Under the pieces are notes generated by a model, which did not search any database, was not told the DNA's origin, and saw only the letters and a program-made list of their open reading frames with translations. Positions 40,153 to 52,735 of a stretch of 64,000 nucleotides of DNA are shown here, piece after piece. A program made the position numbers and the translations under genes. Source of the stretch: Smittia aterrima (taxonomy: Eukaryota; Arthropoda; Insecta; Diptera; Chironomidae); NCBI GenBank assembly GCA_033063855.1, contig CP093829.1, forward strand, positions 10,612,243-10,676,242, given 5' to 3'. The stretch's first letter is position 1; every line of letters begins with the position of its first letter.

Positions 40153-40902
40153 ATGAACACTGAAATACTAGTTGATGCTCTACCATACTTTGATGTTGGA
40201 TTCGATGAAGGAGTTCGAGAAACAGTAAGAATAAAATAAATGTATTATAATAAAATTATTAAATGTTTTTTTTTGAATTTGTAGGCAATCGCTATGGTTG
40301 AAGACGAAATGCGGCGATATAAGCCAACTAAGAACTATCTTGAATTCCTCGCACCACTGAACACAAGCAGTTTTGAAACAGACTTAATGAGAAGTGAATT
40401 CTCGAGAATTGAAAGCGGCGCGAGATTGGAGACTATGTCTACTAAGCGATATGAACTTCCAGCTCCTCCAACGGCGAAACTAGGCGAACTTCAAGCTTGG
40501 CAAGAGAGTGTGGAAAATTCTTTAGCTCAACTCGAACACCAATCAATCCGCGCTTTAAACTTAGAGCTAATGAGCAAATTTGGAACTGAAACATGGAAAG
40601 CAGCTTTAGAAATAATGGTGACGATGAGTGTAAAAGCACAAAAGGAGCTCCAGGACTTAAAGAAAGAAATCCAGGATGTCAATTGGAAACGAAAAACAAA
40701 GCAACTTCAAACCGGCGACAAATTGAATCAACTGAACTCGCAGTGGGTTTCTCTTGTGTCACGAAATTATGAGATCGAGCAAGCTATTTCGAATCTTGAG
40801 CTTCAAGTTCTCCAAGCCAGCAAAGAAAAGAATTGCGAGTTTCCACCAAATTCTGAAATTAATGGTATTTCAAATCCTCCTGAAGATATAATAATGGAAT
40901 AA
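40153..40902 (+). CDS. BCAS2: BCAS2/SPF27, Prp19-complex spliceosome subunit
   Basis: BCAS2 (SPF27, fission yeast Cwf7) is a core subunit of the Prp19/NTC complex that activates the spliceosome. Two exons, 40153-40224 and 40285-40902, joined at phase 0, give 229 residues, close to the ~225 of the human protein. Family matches include the start LVDALPYFDVGFDE, MVEDEMRRYKPTKNYLEFL, the Pro-rich YELPAPP, the central LGELQAWQESVENSLAQLEH and a C-terminal coiled coil (LNQLNSQWVSLVSRNYEIEQ). The upstream 150 bp not occupied by the MITE must hold a promoter shared with ST7. AATAAA lies at 40929-40934. Confidence 0.95.
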
Positions 40903-41138
40903 TAAGAAAAATAAAAACACTCTGGCTAAATAAATTGGATAGAATTTTATTGCGTAACTTTCGAAAGAATCGACGCTTCGTAGAATTTAGTCAAATATTC
41001 TCTGAAGTCGAAGGCGTTCACAAAATATTTTCGCGTTTAATTTTGTTTCCTCGATTTTCTTGCATTTTAAAAAATTTGTTTTTATTCAAGATCATTGGGT
41101 AACTTGGTAGAGTTTATTAAGAACTTTATTTCGTGAAT

Positions 41139-41249
41139 ATGCTACCAAAGAAAGAAAATTCGCAGATTGGAAAATTGCTTGAAAATTTCGAAGAAATAAT
41201 ATTGAATTCGAGCATTGATCAAACGTCTTGTAACAAGCCAGAGCAAAAG
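41139..41249 (+). CDS. Candidate alternative first exon of coronin
   Basis: The ATG at 41139 opens 37 codons (MLPKKENSQIGKLLENFEEI...) ending at a GT donor (41250, gtaggc). The exon is phase 0, as is the coronin exon at 41544, so it could replace the four-codon exon 41464-41475 and give an N-terminal extension. Composition is protein-like. No transcript evidence is available, and it may be chance. Confidence 0.35.
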
Positions 41250-41463
41250 GTAGGCGCAATTTTATGGAAATATTCGCAATTAAACATTTAAAGTGTGATT
41301 TGGCGTGAAATTTCTTTTAAAAAAAAATTCAAATAAAAAGGAAATGAAACTCAACATGTTGCGATGACAATGAGTCATCATTGCAAGGAGTTTTCCGATT
41401 TTATTTTAATCGATTTTATTTTTTTATACTTTTAGTTGGTTATTGTTTAGTTCCTTAGTTAAA

Positions 41464-43252
41464 ATGACATCACAGGTATTTTTATTTGAAAACTTGTTTT
41501 TTTTTAATAAGAGATTTATGATATTCTTGTTATTCAATTTTAGTTTTGGTTTCGAGGCGTTCGGCCTTCAAAATTTCGACATGTATATGGCTCGTCAAGG
41601 AAGGAAAATTACACTGATATCAGCATACATCGAACTGGAAGCGATGTTAACAATATTTGCGCTGTAAATCCAGTTTTCATTGCCGTGGAATCATCTTCTG
41701 CTTTCGTAGTTATACCTTTGCACCACACGGGACGTATAGATTTTCAAAAGTGCAAAGTCACTGGTCATGCAAGTCAGATCTTTGACTTGAAATGGAATCC
41801 ATTTAACGACCATCAAATTGCTTCAGCTTCTGATGATTGCACTATAAAACTGTGGGATATTCCAGAAGGCGGTTTAACTAACTCTTTATCTGAGTGGTCT
41901 AACGAGTTTCTTGGTCATCGTCGTAAAGTAACTCAACTTGAATGGCATCCCTCGGCAGAAAACGTTTTGATCAGCGCCAGTTTCGACAATCTCATTATTG
42001 TTTGGGATGTGTCAGATTCTCCATTGAATGGAAATTGCATTTTGAAAATTATCGATTGTCACGTTGATCAAATCTTCAGTTTGGCAATTAATAGAGAAGG
42101 ATCTTACATTGCCACAACATCAAAGGACAAAATGCTCCGAGTCATTGAACCTCGCACTGGCATCGTCGTTTCACAAGGATTGGTCCACAATGGATCGAAA
42201 CAGTCCAAAGTGGTTTTTTTGAACAACAATCGAGTATTCACTACTGGATTTTCAAAAAACTCAGATCGTCAATATTCGATTTGGGAAATGCATGATTTGA
42301 AGACACCTTTGACGACAGCTGACATTGATTCATCGAGTGGGATTCTTCAACCATTTTTTGACTATGAAACTAAAACAATTTATTTGTGTGGAAAGGGCGA
42401 AGGATGCATAAGATATTATGAAATCGTGGACGAGCAGCCATACATTTATTATCTGAACCAATTCATCTCGGGACAACCTCAGAAAGCTCTCGGCTGTATG
42501 CCGAAACGTGGATTAAATGTATCAGCATGCGAGATTTTCCGTTTCTACAAAGTTCAAGGCAGTGGAAATATTATTGAGCCGATATCCTTCATCGTTCCAA
42601 GGAAGTCTTCTCTTTTTCAAGAGGACCTATATCCTGATACGCTCTCGAACAAAGCTTCAATGAAGGTCAATGATTGGTTTGTTCTCGGTTCAAATGCGAA
42701 ACCTAATATGATGTCCATGAAAAGTGGCGAGACCATTCAAGAGAGTGTCATGAGAAAATCTTTAATGAAGAAGGATGAACCTGAGAAGAAGCAGCGTCAA
42801 GAAATTATAAAGGTTACGGACAACAAAGTTTGTGAAAAAAATATCAACAAAAAATTTGCCTTCTTGGCTCAAGAGACGATTCCCGACTACAGAACATCGA
42901 CTGAGAAGTTCTCGGATAAAAATGAAAAGACAAACACCAACCAGAGTACAAAATTTCATCATTTGCAATCAATTTACAATCAAGAGAACAGTAAGGACAC
43001 CAAAGAAAAGCTGTTGATTCACGAAGAGAAAGGTTTCACAAAACTGACATCGAGCCAAGCGGAAAATGAGGTTTGTTCATTACTTAATTCGATTTCGACC
43101 AAAACTAAAACAATCGTCTTTTTCAGTTGAAGAAAGTTGTTTTGCAGCAGCAAGATGAAATTAAAAACTTGAGGAACCATTTGAAAACATCGGACAAGCG
43201 CATACGGGAGCTCGAGTTTGAAGTTAAAAAATTGCGTTTACAGAATAATTAA
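41464..43252 (+). CDS. coro: Coronin, WD-repeat actin-binding protein
   Basis: Coronins bind F-actin and Arp2/3 at the cell cortex and endosomes. Exons 41464-41475 (only MTSQ), 41544-43070 and 43127-43252 give 554 residues, near the usual short-coronin size. The N-terminal coronin signature is RGVRPSKFRHVYG. A beta-propeller follows (HASQIFDLKWNPFNDHQIAS, DCTIKLWDI, KVTQLEWHPSAENVLISASF, IIVWDV), then the coronin C-terminal extension (FFDYETKTIYLCGKGEGCIR, ALGCMPKRGLNVSACEIFRF, PRKSSLFQEDLYPDT). A Lys/Glu-rich variable region leads to a C-terminal coiled coil (RIRELEFEVKKLRLQNN) encoded by the last exon. The intron at 43071-43126 sits exactly before the coiled coil. AATAAA at 43880-43885 would give a ~630-nt 3'UTR. 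Confidence 0.95.
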
Positions 43253-44680
43253 GGATATGGACAATTCTCAACAACTTCTTGACAAGAATGCAAAAGAAAA
43301 TATTTAGAAAGCTTCGCGTTGCTTTTGATGAAAATGTTTCAATTTAGGAGCTATTCGTAAGTCACGTTAATTACTGATTTTGGGAGATTCGGAAGTATAT
43401 TGCCACGATTGCCCATAATTAATGTAGAAAATTTATATTTAAGAGCTCATTAATAATTTCATAAGGAAGAAAACGCATCAGTATTGCCCGTTTGGCGAAA
43501 GACAAAATTTTTTGTGAAACGAAAACCTTAAAACAAATGTTTAGACATAAATAGAATTTCCTACAGATCGACAAACTTAAGCTTATCAAGCTTATCATAA
43601 TAACTTTATACTATTTATAATTAAAATCGTAGAGATTATGAATATAATTTCATCTAAAGATAAAGTTGTGAGTGTATTTTGCACAAATGTATTTTTTGAA
43701 AGCTTTGTTTGAACTTTTAACTCATCTAGTTAAAAGAAAATGAGGTGTCGCATAAAAACAAGTAACAGTATATGCAATATTTTCATAGCCGTGTTTGTAT
43801 AGCTTTGGCCGATAAATTCTCGAAAATTATTGTAAGCTTACTTCATTGAATGAAGTTCATTCCAAATAGCAAAGAAGTGAATAAAAAAAATCTATCGAAA
43901 AAAATTAATCTTTTGTTTGAGTTTTCCTACAGTTGATAATTTTTCGTGACCTTAAATCAGATATCGGTCAGCTCTTAATGATGAAATATCAAATCTCGAG
44001 AGAGAAAATTTTACTATTGTGATCAAGCTCTGGAATCTGCGCAATCAAAACATTACGAGAATTGAAAATTATATTGGAAGGATATAGGATAGATTACTAT
44101 ATCAATATTACTAAATCAGAAAATACTGCGTAAATAAACTAAAATAAATAATTTTCCTTAAACTTTTGAAATGATCAAATAAATAAGAAGCTTTTATCGT
44201 GAGAGAAATGTTTTTGTTTTCATCTGCACATGAAGGAAAATGAGAGAATTTTTTTTGCGAGAGCAAATGACTAAGAAGAAAATTTTCCATCAGGACCAAA
44301 TTTGAGTCAGCTACAGTCAGCTTGAATCTGTCCATTCTTAGAGAGTCGAAAACAATAAAAAATCGGGGCGTAGTCATGTTAAGCTTCATTGCTTGAACAA
44401 AAGTTGTGAAAAGTAAAGTTAAGTGAGGTTGGTCTTTATGCAGATGTATAGATAAAGTGACAAAACAATCTGTTATGAACAAGTAAAAAATAAAATAAAT
44501 TTTCAATCTATGCAGAGGCTCATCATGCAGAAGAAAACTTTTAAAATTTAATAGAAAATCTTTTCTTAGTCAGAAAAATTCTATTTTACTTATTTTAAGA
44601 GATGAGTTAAGTTTACTAAATTAAAAAATAAAAGCAATTGGAACACGACAGTAGAAGGGAAACATCGACCATAGCCTACA
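43253..44680. other. 3'UTR of coronin and spacer to the rapsyn-like gene
   Basis: AATAAA at 43880-43885 probably ends the coronin transcript. A 131-codon minus-strand ORF at 44111-44506 has no motif I recognise and resembles chance open frames in AT-rich DNA. The last ~100 bp should contain the rapsyn promoter and leader; no motif was recognised. Confidence 0.5.
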
Positions 44681-46996
44681 ATGTCCTGGCCTAATAATGT
44701 ATCGAGCGAGCTTTATCGCTTAGAACCTCACAATCCGAGAGAAAACGCAGGAGGGTAAGCATCGCGATTCATTTAAATATCTTTGCCAAATTATCAATAA
44801 TCTTTTTTACGAACTCCTTTTTTAATAAATTTTGGTTATGTAATAAACGCAGACTTCACACAAGGCTATCAGCCACACATCTTCTCTCTCCTGATGGCTC
44901 TCGGAATTTGTTGACAACAGGTAAAATTATTTATTCTTACTTTTGTATTCAATTAGATACCTCGCTTAACACTAATTATTTTTAGCAGAAAATGGCTTCG
45001 GGACTGAAGGGATTTCTTTGTTTAATCGGTTACCACGCCCGAGAAGCTCCTATTTACGATGTTTCAATTGCTTCTTTGTTTGCCAAAGAAACGTAAAGGA
45101 ATATTTAACGAGAAAAAAGATTGAGCGTGGTCTGCATCTTTATGAGAAGGTCAGTGGTAAAACATTTATGAAAAGATAATTATTAAAAATAATTTCACAT
45201 TTAGCATCACCCAAATGCAGCCGTGAAAACATGGCAAGCCGCGTTGCAATCTTGCAGTAAACGCGAAGACAGATTTGTACTTCTAAGTTACCTGTATCAA
45301 GGTAAAATCTTTAATCCAATTTCAATATCATAATGAAAATTTCAACATTCTATTGAAGCTCATATGGACTGGGGAAAATTTAGAGATTCATTGGATTATG
45401 GACATCATCAATTAGGAATTTCTGAGGAGCTCGACAACCCTCAAATGAGATCGGAAGCTTACCTTAATTTAGCCAGGGCTCATGAGAGATTAGGTTTGCT
45501 AATTTGGCGTTAAAATTTGGGCTTTTATTGACAAATCTAATATCACTAAATTAAGGTTGTTTAGAGCGCTCATTGATGTACGCTCGTCATTCACTGTACA
45601 ACGAATGTGAAGCTCAATCTCGCAATGGTGGATTAGTTCATCTTACTGTGGCTTCCGTTTATCTTGAGCTTGGAGGTTTCCGCCGATGTCTTGAGGTAGA
45701 AAATGCCAATGAAAACTCTCTTTTATTTAATAAATTAATCTCTTGTAGGGCCTCCAAGGAGCACATAAAATAGCAATGAATATTGGTGATCCTGCTTTGG
45801 AACTACAAGTTTATGTTTTACTCTCAGAACTCTTCCATCGTCTCTGTGATTTCGAGAAAAGTGCAAGATATGCTTCCAAAGCATACGACCTTTCTCGCTC
45901 ATTGCAATTAGGCGATCTAAATTCTCGACACCATCGAGCTGCGCTTTTGCGAATGGCGTCTGCATTGAATAAACAGGGTGAACTTGGAGATGCCCGGGAT
46001 TACGTCGAAGAAGCTACACGATTAGCATTAATTTCGGGGGATCAAGCGACCTACACTAGAAGTATTAGAATCATGGGAGACATCTATAGAAAGAAACTCG
46101 ATATTGAAGTGAGTTTAAGTTGGATAAGACTTTGAACTTAGTTTTCTGAATGTTTCACTTTTTAGCGAGCTTTCCGACAATACGAACAAGCAATGGGAGC
46201 TGCAGCTAATATGGCAGATCGGATGTCACAAATGGAAGCGATGGACGGTGCAGCAAGATGTTTAGAATCATTGCGTTTACAAGTATGGAGTTACATATTC
46301 ACTTTATGAATAATTTTTCAACAAAGTGTATTTTTCAGAATAAAATCTGCAGCTGTCGGCCGTTAGAATTCAATACACGTTTGTTGGAAGTTTGCAATTC
46401 CATTGGTTCGAAGGTAGTAAATTAAAACTAGTAATACATAAAGGAACTAATTCATAATATAATTTTAAATTTATTTAGATGTTGGTTAGGAAAGTACGAT
46501 TACGACTAGCTCAGATCTATCGCTCGCTAGGCGATGAAGAGAACTATCAAAATCACATTAAACTTGCCACTCAAACTGAACATTCACTAGGATTGAATTG
46601 CTGCTTATGTGGCGAAACATATGGATTGCAAAACGATTCATTGGAAGCACTTCCTTGTGCTCATATTCTCCATCATCGATGCGCTCAAGAAATTTTACGA
46701 AGCCGTGACAAAAATCGACAATGTCCTGGTAAGCTTAAAATAATCTAGAAAGCTTCAACTTTTTCAAATCTTTACGACTCTTTTTAGCTTGCAATCATTT
46801 GTTCAATTCAAACTTGCATCTTTGCGCGAAACTGCCAACAGAGAACGACGAGATTCTCAATGATTCTCTTCTCACTCATGCCACCATGATTCGTCCAGCT
46901 TATCGACGCAGCAATCTTTCTTTAGCATCTTTGAACTTACGTGCTTCAAGCCTCACAATTAATAGCGATTGCAACAACATCACTTCATCGGTTTAA
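44681..46996 (+). CDS. Rapsn: Rapsyn-like TPR / RING-H2 protein
   Basis: Vertebrate rapsyn clusters acetylcholine receptors at the neuromuscular postsynapse; Drosophila has one homologue of less clear role. Eleven exons (44681-44754, 44853-44920, 44989-45149, 45205-45301, 45359-45493, 45556-45695, 45749-46108, 46166-46282, 46339-46413, 46479-46728, 46788-46996) give 561 residues. From about residue 85 (RKKIERGLHLYEK) a TPR array runs to ~440 (SEAYLNLARAHERL, LQVYVLLSELFHRLCDFEKS). A RING-H2 follows from residue 450: CCLCGE, LPCAHILHHRC, CPACNHLF. A Ser/Thr-rich tail ends the protein. Vertebrate rapsyn starts Met-Gly for myristoylation; here ~85 extra residues with a Cys-rich stretch (RCFNCFFVCQ) precede the TPRs and there is no Gly2. 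The acceptor of exon 3 is a tagcag tandem and may shift by one codon. Confidence 0.88.
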
Positions 46997-48341
46997 AAAT
47001 TAAAAATGTGTTCATTAAATTCAAACAAATCACTTGATGTCGCTCCTAAAATTTATCCTTTTTTTTCGTCTACAATCATACCTGCGGATCGAATAGCAGA
47101 AACAAACTTTACCTATCACTGGCGGTGATTAACTACAAATATTTCTAGTGCACAGATTTCCTATCAAATTGCAAAAGAATTTAGTAGAAATACGAGCACA
47201 GCTGATTGATTTTCTCTTGCACGAACGTTATTAAACTTTTTGATTTTTTAATTGATACTAACAACATCAATGAACGAAACAGTTTTCAATATCGAGCCAA
47301 TTCCTCATCAATTTTTATCAAAGTATTAGGAAAAGGAAATCGAAAACTAGATTTTTGTTACATGTAGAAAATTTTATGACATTAACTATCGTAGTTAGAG
47401 TACAGACAAACAGCAAGTAAAATATATTTAGAAAATGGGATTATCGAATAGCAATCATGTCAGCCGCCTGAAAGCGTTTAAATCAGCAAAAACTCAAGGA
47501 GTTGAGTATGCTTTCATTAAATTGTTTTTTAATAGACTTTCTCTTAAATCTCCAATTAAAACGAAAAATTATTAAGAGGAACTCCTTTTCAAGTTAACAG
47601 AAATTATAGAAAACTATTATATTGAAGCTATTGTGATAAAAAATGCAAATTACTTAAAACTTAAAAACTAAGAAAATAAAAGATATTTAAAACTATAAAC
47701 TTAAAAACTAAAAAATTACTTAAAAACTAAAAAAAACTTACAAACTAAAAAAGGCATTTAAAAATATAATATATTGGCTATTGTGATAAAAGATAAATAA
47801 ATATTAATATGTTTAAAAAACTTTAAGCTCCAGTTTAAAATTATAAAAAAATCTTTTTTCAAATTTCCTGTGTTAATTTGGCTGATGACAAGTGTAGGGC
47901 ACTTAGAAAGGCCACTTGTCCAGAGCCTTTAATTAAGTCAGTTATTTCATTTAAAATTAATTTCTTTGAACGCGACTTGCAAATGTAGAGTCTCCAAAAT
48001 TTCTTAAAGTTCTTTGAAAACGTCTAGGGGGGACTTTTCATCGAGAAACGCTTTGGTGTTTGTATTTCTGAGTAAACTTCGATTTTTGTAGAGATTTGAC
48101 GAGAATTTTCAAGAAAAAAGTGATTTGACACCTTTAAAGCTAAGTTAATCTAATTAACTTATCTGACTCTTTCTCGGTTCTATTCATAGTCGCTAAAGAG
48201 CAAAAGAAAATGAGTTTTGTGATAGAGATTTTTATGAGAGAAAATCAATAATTTAGGATTTTAAAATGAAGTGTTTCCACTATTAATTTTGATAACTTAG
48301 GAGTTTCAATCTATCTAAATAATTTAGCAGTAGTATTTACA
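46997..48341. other. Spacer between the rapsyn-like and PI3K genes, with a degenerate tandem repeat
   Basis: The gap holds the rapsyn 3'UTR and the leader of the PI3K gene. A degenerate A-rich tandem array lies at 47651-47752, between two copies of the 14-mer GCTATTGTGATAAA. No coding exon was recognised. Confidence 0.55.
47627..47790. repeat. Degenerate ACTTAAAAACTAA tandem array with flanking direct repeats
   Basis: Four or more variants of a 13-18 bp unit containing CTTAAAAACTAA occur between 47651 and 47752. The direct repeats GCTATTGTGATAAA at 47627-47640 and 47777-47790 lie on either side, 150 bp apart. This looks like replication slippage within a small duplication. Confidence 0.6.
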
Positions 48342-51300
48342 ATGGCCCAAGTAAGTATACAATAGAATTTTCTACTTAATTTGGAAGCTAGATCGAATCG
48401 AGCCATTTTCCTCCATTACTTTTTCTTTTCTCGCGTTTTCATAGTTTTTTTTTCACATTGCTGAGAGAGAAAAATCTAATCGCTATTTTATAACCAAATG
48501 TAAAAATTTACAATTCAAACCATTGAAATACTCCTTTTGGTTTGATAGCGAATTTCGTATGTGGAAGCCAAAAAGAAAGAAGTGAGAGAGATGGAGAGCA
48601 AAGACAACTTGTATTAAATTGAAAAAGTCACAATGTCAGTTTTTGAGATCGCGGCTCCTATCCATGCATTTATCGAAGACATCTCTCCACGATAAAATAA
48701 AACTACTTTCAAATTATGGGGAACTTTTGCGGGAGGAGGATTTGAAAATTCGTTTCTTAGTTTTTCTCTAGTAATTCCAAAATAGACAAAAAGTCTTCTA
48801 TAAGCGATCAAGATTTTTGCATTTAGAATTCAGATGATTATGAAGCGTTCGCTTTGGAATTAAACGTCATCATATTTGCATGTGTGCTTATATATTCATC
48901 TTATTTCTTTTGATTTCTGAAGGCGCTTTATGTGTTTCTTCTTTAAGTTCATTAATTAATATAAAAAAAATTATCAGCCGATAATGATGACTCCTTTAAG
49001 AGAAAAAAATTGAGGTTTTGCGACCTTGAGCTGTTACTATCAAGAAACGAAATGCCTCTCTTTTAAATTAAATTGACAGTCAAGTGTTTAGCATCCTCAT
49101 TATAGAAGAAATTCTAATAAAGCAACAGTTAACGAACTTTGACATAATTTATTTCTATGCTACGGCATACAAGAAAGAACATATATATTCTTTAAATATC
49201 CATTAAGAATCACCCCTTAACAACTTGATCCATTGCGCAATATCTTGTTCTCTATTCCATCAACCATTCCCTTCTTCTACTTCTTATTTTTTTTTTTGTC
49301 AATCGACAGAAGAGAAAAGTTTGTGTGGTTGTAATAAAAGCGATTCAATATTATGTCCCGTATACTTAATATTTCTACTTTTTAACCCTCTCTTATTTTT
49401 AGATTCCATCAACTTCTGATTCCTCATTGCAAGGAATCTTTGGCATTGACTTGAGTTTATCCTTCAATCCAAATGCGTCTGTCGAAGCGCCTGTCATCGT
49501 TATGCTACTAACAACGGAGATCGAAAGGCAGGCGAAAATACAAACGAAGCTGGACTTATACAAACTTTATCGTACAAAAATCCCTCTCGAGTGTCTAATC
49601 GAATTAAGAGATGTCCTCAATACAACCAATGATCAATTACAACAAATCGATCTTAAAAAATATGAAATTCAATATTTAGTTAGCATACTGAAGCGTTATT
49701 TGCGCGAGCTGCCTGATCCCGTCATCCCAGTCAAGTTTTACGATGAGTTTATTAACATTTTCAAACAAAATGCTGAGAAGCAAGCTATGGTTCAACTAAT
49801 GCATTTAATCAATCAAGAAATGCTTGATCAGCACAGGACAACATTGAAGTGGATTATGGCTCACTTGTGCCGAATTTGCTGTTTGCAATTCAGTAGAGGA
49901 ATTCATGATCAGCCGTTAGCACTAGTACAAGCCTTTTGTCACATATTTCTTCGTCCAATGTGGAGAGACATCATTCAAATAGTGTACAACACTCCAGAGC
50001 ATATTAGGATAATGGAGGCGCTCTTGTTGAAGGGAGATTGGAATGAACCACTTCCAGACTTTGTCAGTGCGCCAGCTTTGCCTCCGCGCAAATCTTCGCG
50101 CATTGCTCCAATGGCAATTGTATCACCACAGCCACATGTTGCGCATTACAATACAGTTGTACCGCTTCCTATGAAGCCACATCAACCATTGAAGGATCAA
50201 GTGCAAGAAAGTCTTTACAATGTTCCAATGAACAGTCCTACGACACTCGCCAACATCACAAACATTGGATCTACAAAACCTTTGCCGGTACAAAATCTTG
50301 TTAAGCAAGCATCATCACAAAAACCTATGGTGCAATCTCAAATGCCGACCACATCAACTGGTGGCAAGAAAGAAAGTCTCAACCTTAACGATGCTGAATG
50401 GTATTGGGGAAATATCTCGAGAGATGAAGTCAAAGAGAAATTAATGGAAGCTCGTGATGGAACGTTCTTGGTTCGTGATGCAATCAGTGGATGTGGTAAA
50501 TATTTTTTGTTCTGCAAATGTAATGAAATTCTTGATTATTTTTATTTTATCATTTTAAGGTGAATATACATTGACACTAAAGAAAGATGGAACAGATCGT
50601 GTAATCAAAATATTCCATAACAATGGTCTTTATGGTTTCCTAAAAGATTGCACATTCTCATCCGTCGTTGAACTCATCAATTTCCATCGAACGTACTCAT
50701 TGAAGGAATATAATCAAGTCCTGGACATAAAGTTGCTTTATCCGGTCTCTCGCTTTGTCTATGATGATGAGTACCAAAATCTTTTAGAAAACAAAGATGC
50801 TCTTGTACAAAAGTTTGTTGAAGTCACGACGGAGATAAAGACGTTGACACATAGTTTGGAACAGTTTCATGAAAATTATAAGAGAACCGAGAATGATATT
50901 GGTTTTAAACGACAAGCGCATGAGGCTTTTCAAGAAGCTGAAGCAATGTTTAGAGAACAAATCGATATTCAAAATCGTTATAAGATGGAAGCACAACCTC
51001 ATGAAATGAAAAAGTTGGATGAGAATAGCGATTTGTTGCATCAAAGGTTGAAAGCGTTGACTGATTGCAAGAAAAACTTGGACTCGGATCTCGATCAGCA
51101 ACGGCGTCAGTATCAAAAATTAGAGTTGGATATTAATAAACTAAAGCTTGAGATAAGTGCTTTGGTACGTCAAGAGAAACGATTGAAACAGATGATGCAA
51201 ACGCAAAACATTTCCGAGACTTTGATAAAGCAAATTATGGATGAAGGAACAAGTGCATGGACAAATCAAGATTCATTCGAGCACATGTATGAAGTTCAGA

Positions 51301-51689
51301 GCTGGTACTGTGAGAAGTTTACTCGTCAAGATGCTGAAAAGTGTTTAGCTGGTGCTCCAGTAGGAACCTTTTTGATTCGAAAAAGTGCAGCTAATCGTGC
51401 ATTTGCTTTGTCGATCCAAGCAAATAACACAGTAAACCATTGCATCATATATCAGACGGAACATGGAACGTTTGGTTTTGCTGAGCCCTATAACATTTAC
51501 AAATCACTTAAGGATCTTGTTCTGCATTATAGTATCAACAGCTTAGAGGAGCACAATGAATCACTTCAGACGACATTGAAAATTCCATATTATGCTTATG
51601 CCCCTCCATCTAGTTCTTCATCTACAATGTCAAATGTGTCGTCGAGCGGATCCAATAGTACAACCCAGTTATCGTTTATGAATAATTAA
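48342..51689 (+). CDS. Pi3K21B: Class IA PI3-kinase regulatory subunit (p85/p60 type)
   Basis: The adaptor links phosphotyrosine receptors, above all the insulin receptor pathway, to the p110 lipid kinase. Exons 48342-48350 (MAQ only), 49403-50495 and 50560-51689 give 743 residues. A RhoGAP-like BH domain comes first (about residues 20-210: LYKLYRTKIPLECLIELRD, ILKRYLRELPDPVIPVKFYD, HIFLRPMW), then Pro-rich sequence (SAPALPPRKSSR) and the N-terminal SH2 from about residue 335 (EWYWGNISRDEVKEKL, GTFLVRDA). The iSH2 coiled coil that binds p110 follows, then the C-terminal SH2 from W616 (WYCEKFTRQDAEK, GTFLIRKSAANR, FGFAEPYNIYKSLKDLVLHY). Phosphate-binding Arg residues are present in both SH2 domains. 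There is no SH3. Drosophila p60 lacks both SH3 and BH. The 9-nt first coding exon is set by a clean gtaagt donor and phase 0; a different 5' exon is possible. Confidence 0.94.
48351..49402. other. First intron of the PI3K adaptor gene
   Basis: A 1052-bp intron, far longer than the ~60-nt introns nearby, between the three-codon exon and the BH exon. It is AT-rich. I saw no coding exon or clear motif; an intronic promoter is possible. Confidence 0.5.
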
Positions 51690-52735
51690 AGTAAGCAACC
51701 ATTTCATTGTGAAGACAACGTAACATTAAGATGTCATAATAGCGATGGACGTTTAGATGAACCAAGAATTATAAATTTGTCTAAATGCGTGAGCGGAAAT
51801 TCGAAAGGTGAAAATGATGACAAAAATAAACAGAAAAGAACTAACTCTTCATCATGTCTCAATTGGATTTCCCCTCCGCGTGAAAAAAATATTCGAAAAA
51901 GCGAATAATTTGCATTGTACTCAACAAATTGTTTCTTAAAATTGGACATGATATGAACACGCTCTTTAAATGATACGTTCGGTTCATTCTAATGGAAAAC
52001 CAGTCAAAAATCTTTGACACAATTTTCGTTCATTTTTTCTTAAAGGAAAATTTAAAATATTGTTTTCAAGTCATTTCGAGAGCTTTTATGAGCTGCTCCA
52101 CTTTGGTTCAATAGAAAGATCTGGTGTCATTTCTGTTATTTTGCTTGCTAAATCGAGAACTAAGAAGAAAAAAAAATGATAAAAGCTTGGAAAAGAAACA
52201 TGAGTCAATTTTATCTTTAGAAACGATAAAATCATGTTAAAGAACAAACAAAATACTTGCGTTGAAATGTTTCAGATGTGATTTAATTTTAAAGTTAATT
52301 TGCTGATTTGCTAGGATGCATTCTATGCATAATCCGTCTTCAAAAAAATGTATATATTAAGTTTTTAAAAATGATTTTTCACTTGTCTCTTGGTGATGGT
52401 TTGCTTCTTTTTCCCGATTTAAAATCCTTCTTTTACTTTTACTTGGACGAAATATTTTTTACTGTCTCAAAAAACAATAAAATTGAAGAATTGAAAACAT
52501 AAATAATTATTCAATCTATAATTTCAGATTTCTTATTCGCGATTTGTTTCATTTCTCTGGGTCAGTAAATAATAAAAGTTAACAACGAGCTTTTTTGTTT
52601 TGAAAATAATAAGGGAAAAATTCTATGCTTGCGGGGCTTTACTACGACCATTAAATTAATTTTTTGAGAAGAAATAATTAGAAAATTGAGAAGAATAGGA
52701 GAAAACAAGAAGATCATAATCCTTTGAATTTTATA
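51690..52735. other. 3'UTR of the PI3K adaptor and promoter region of ATP8A
   Basis: AT-rich spacer with several short A/T runs. ORFs at 51734-51949 (minus) and 52308-52502 (plus) show no homology I recognise. The segment just before 52736 should hold the most distal ATP8A promoter. Confidence 0.45.

Noticed and set aside
44111..44506. 131-codon minus-strand ORF between coronin and rapsyn-like genes
   Set aside because: No recognisable domain or family; Phe/Leu-rich as expected from A/T-rich sequence.
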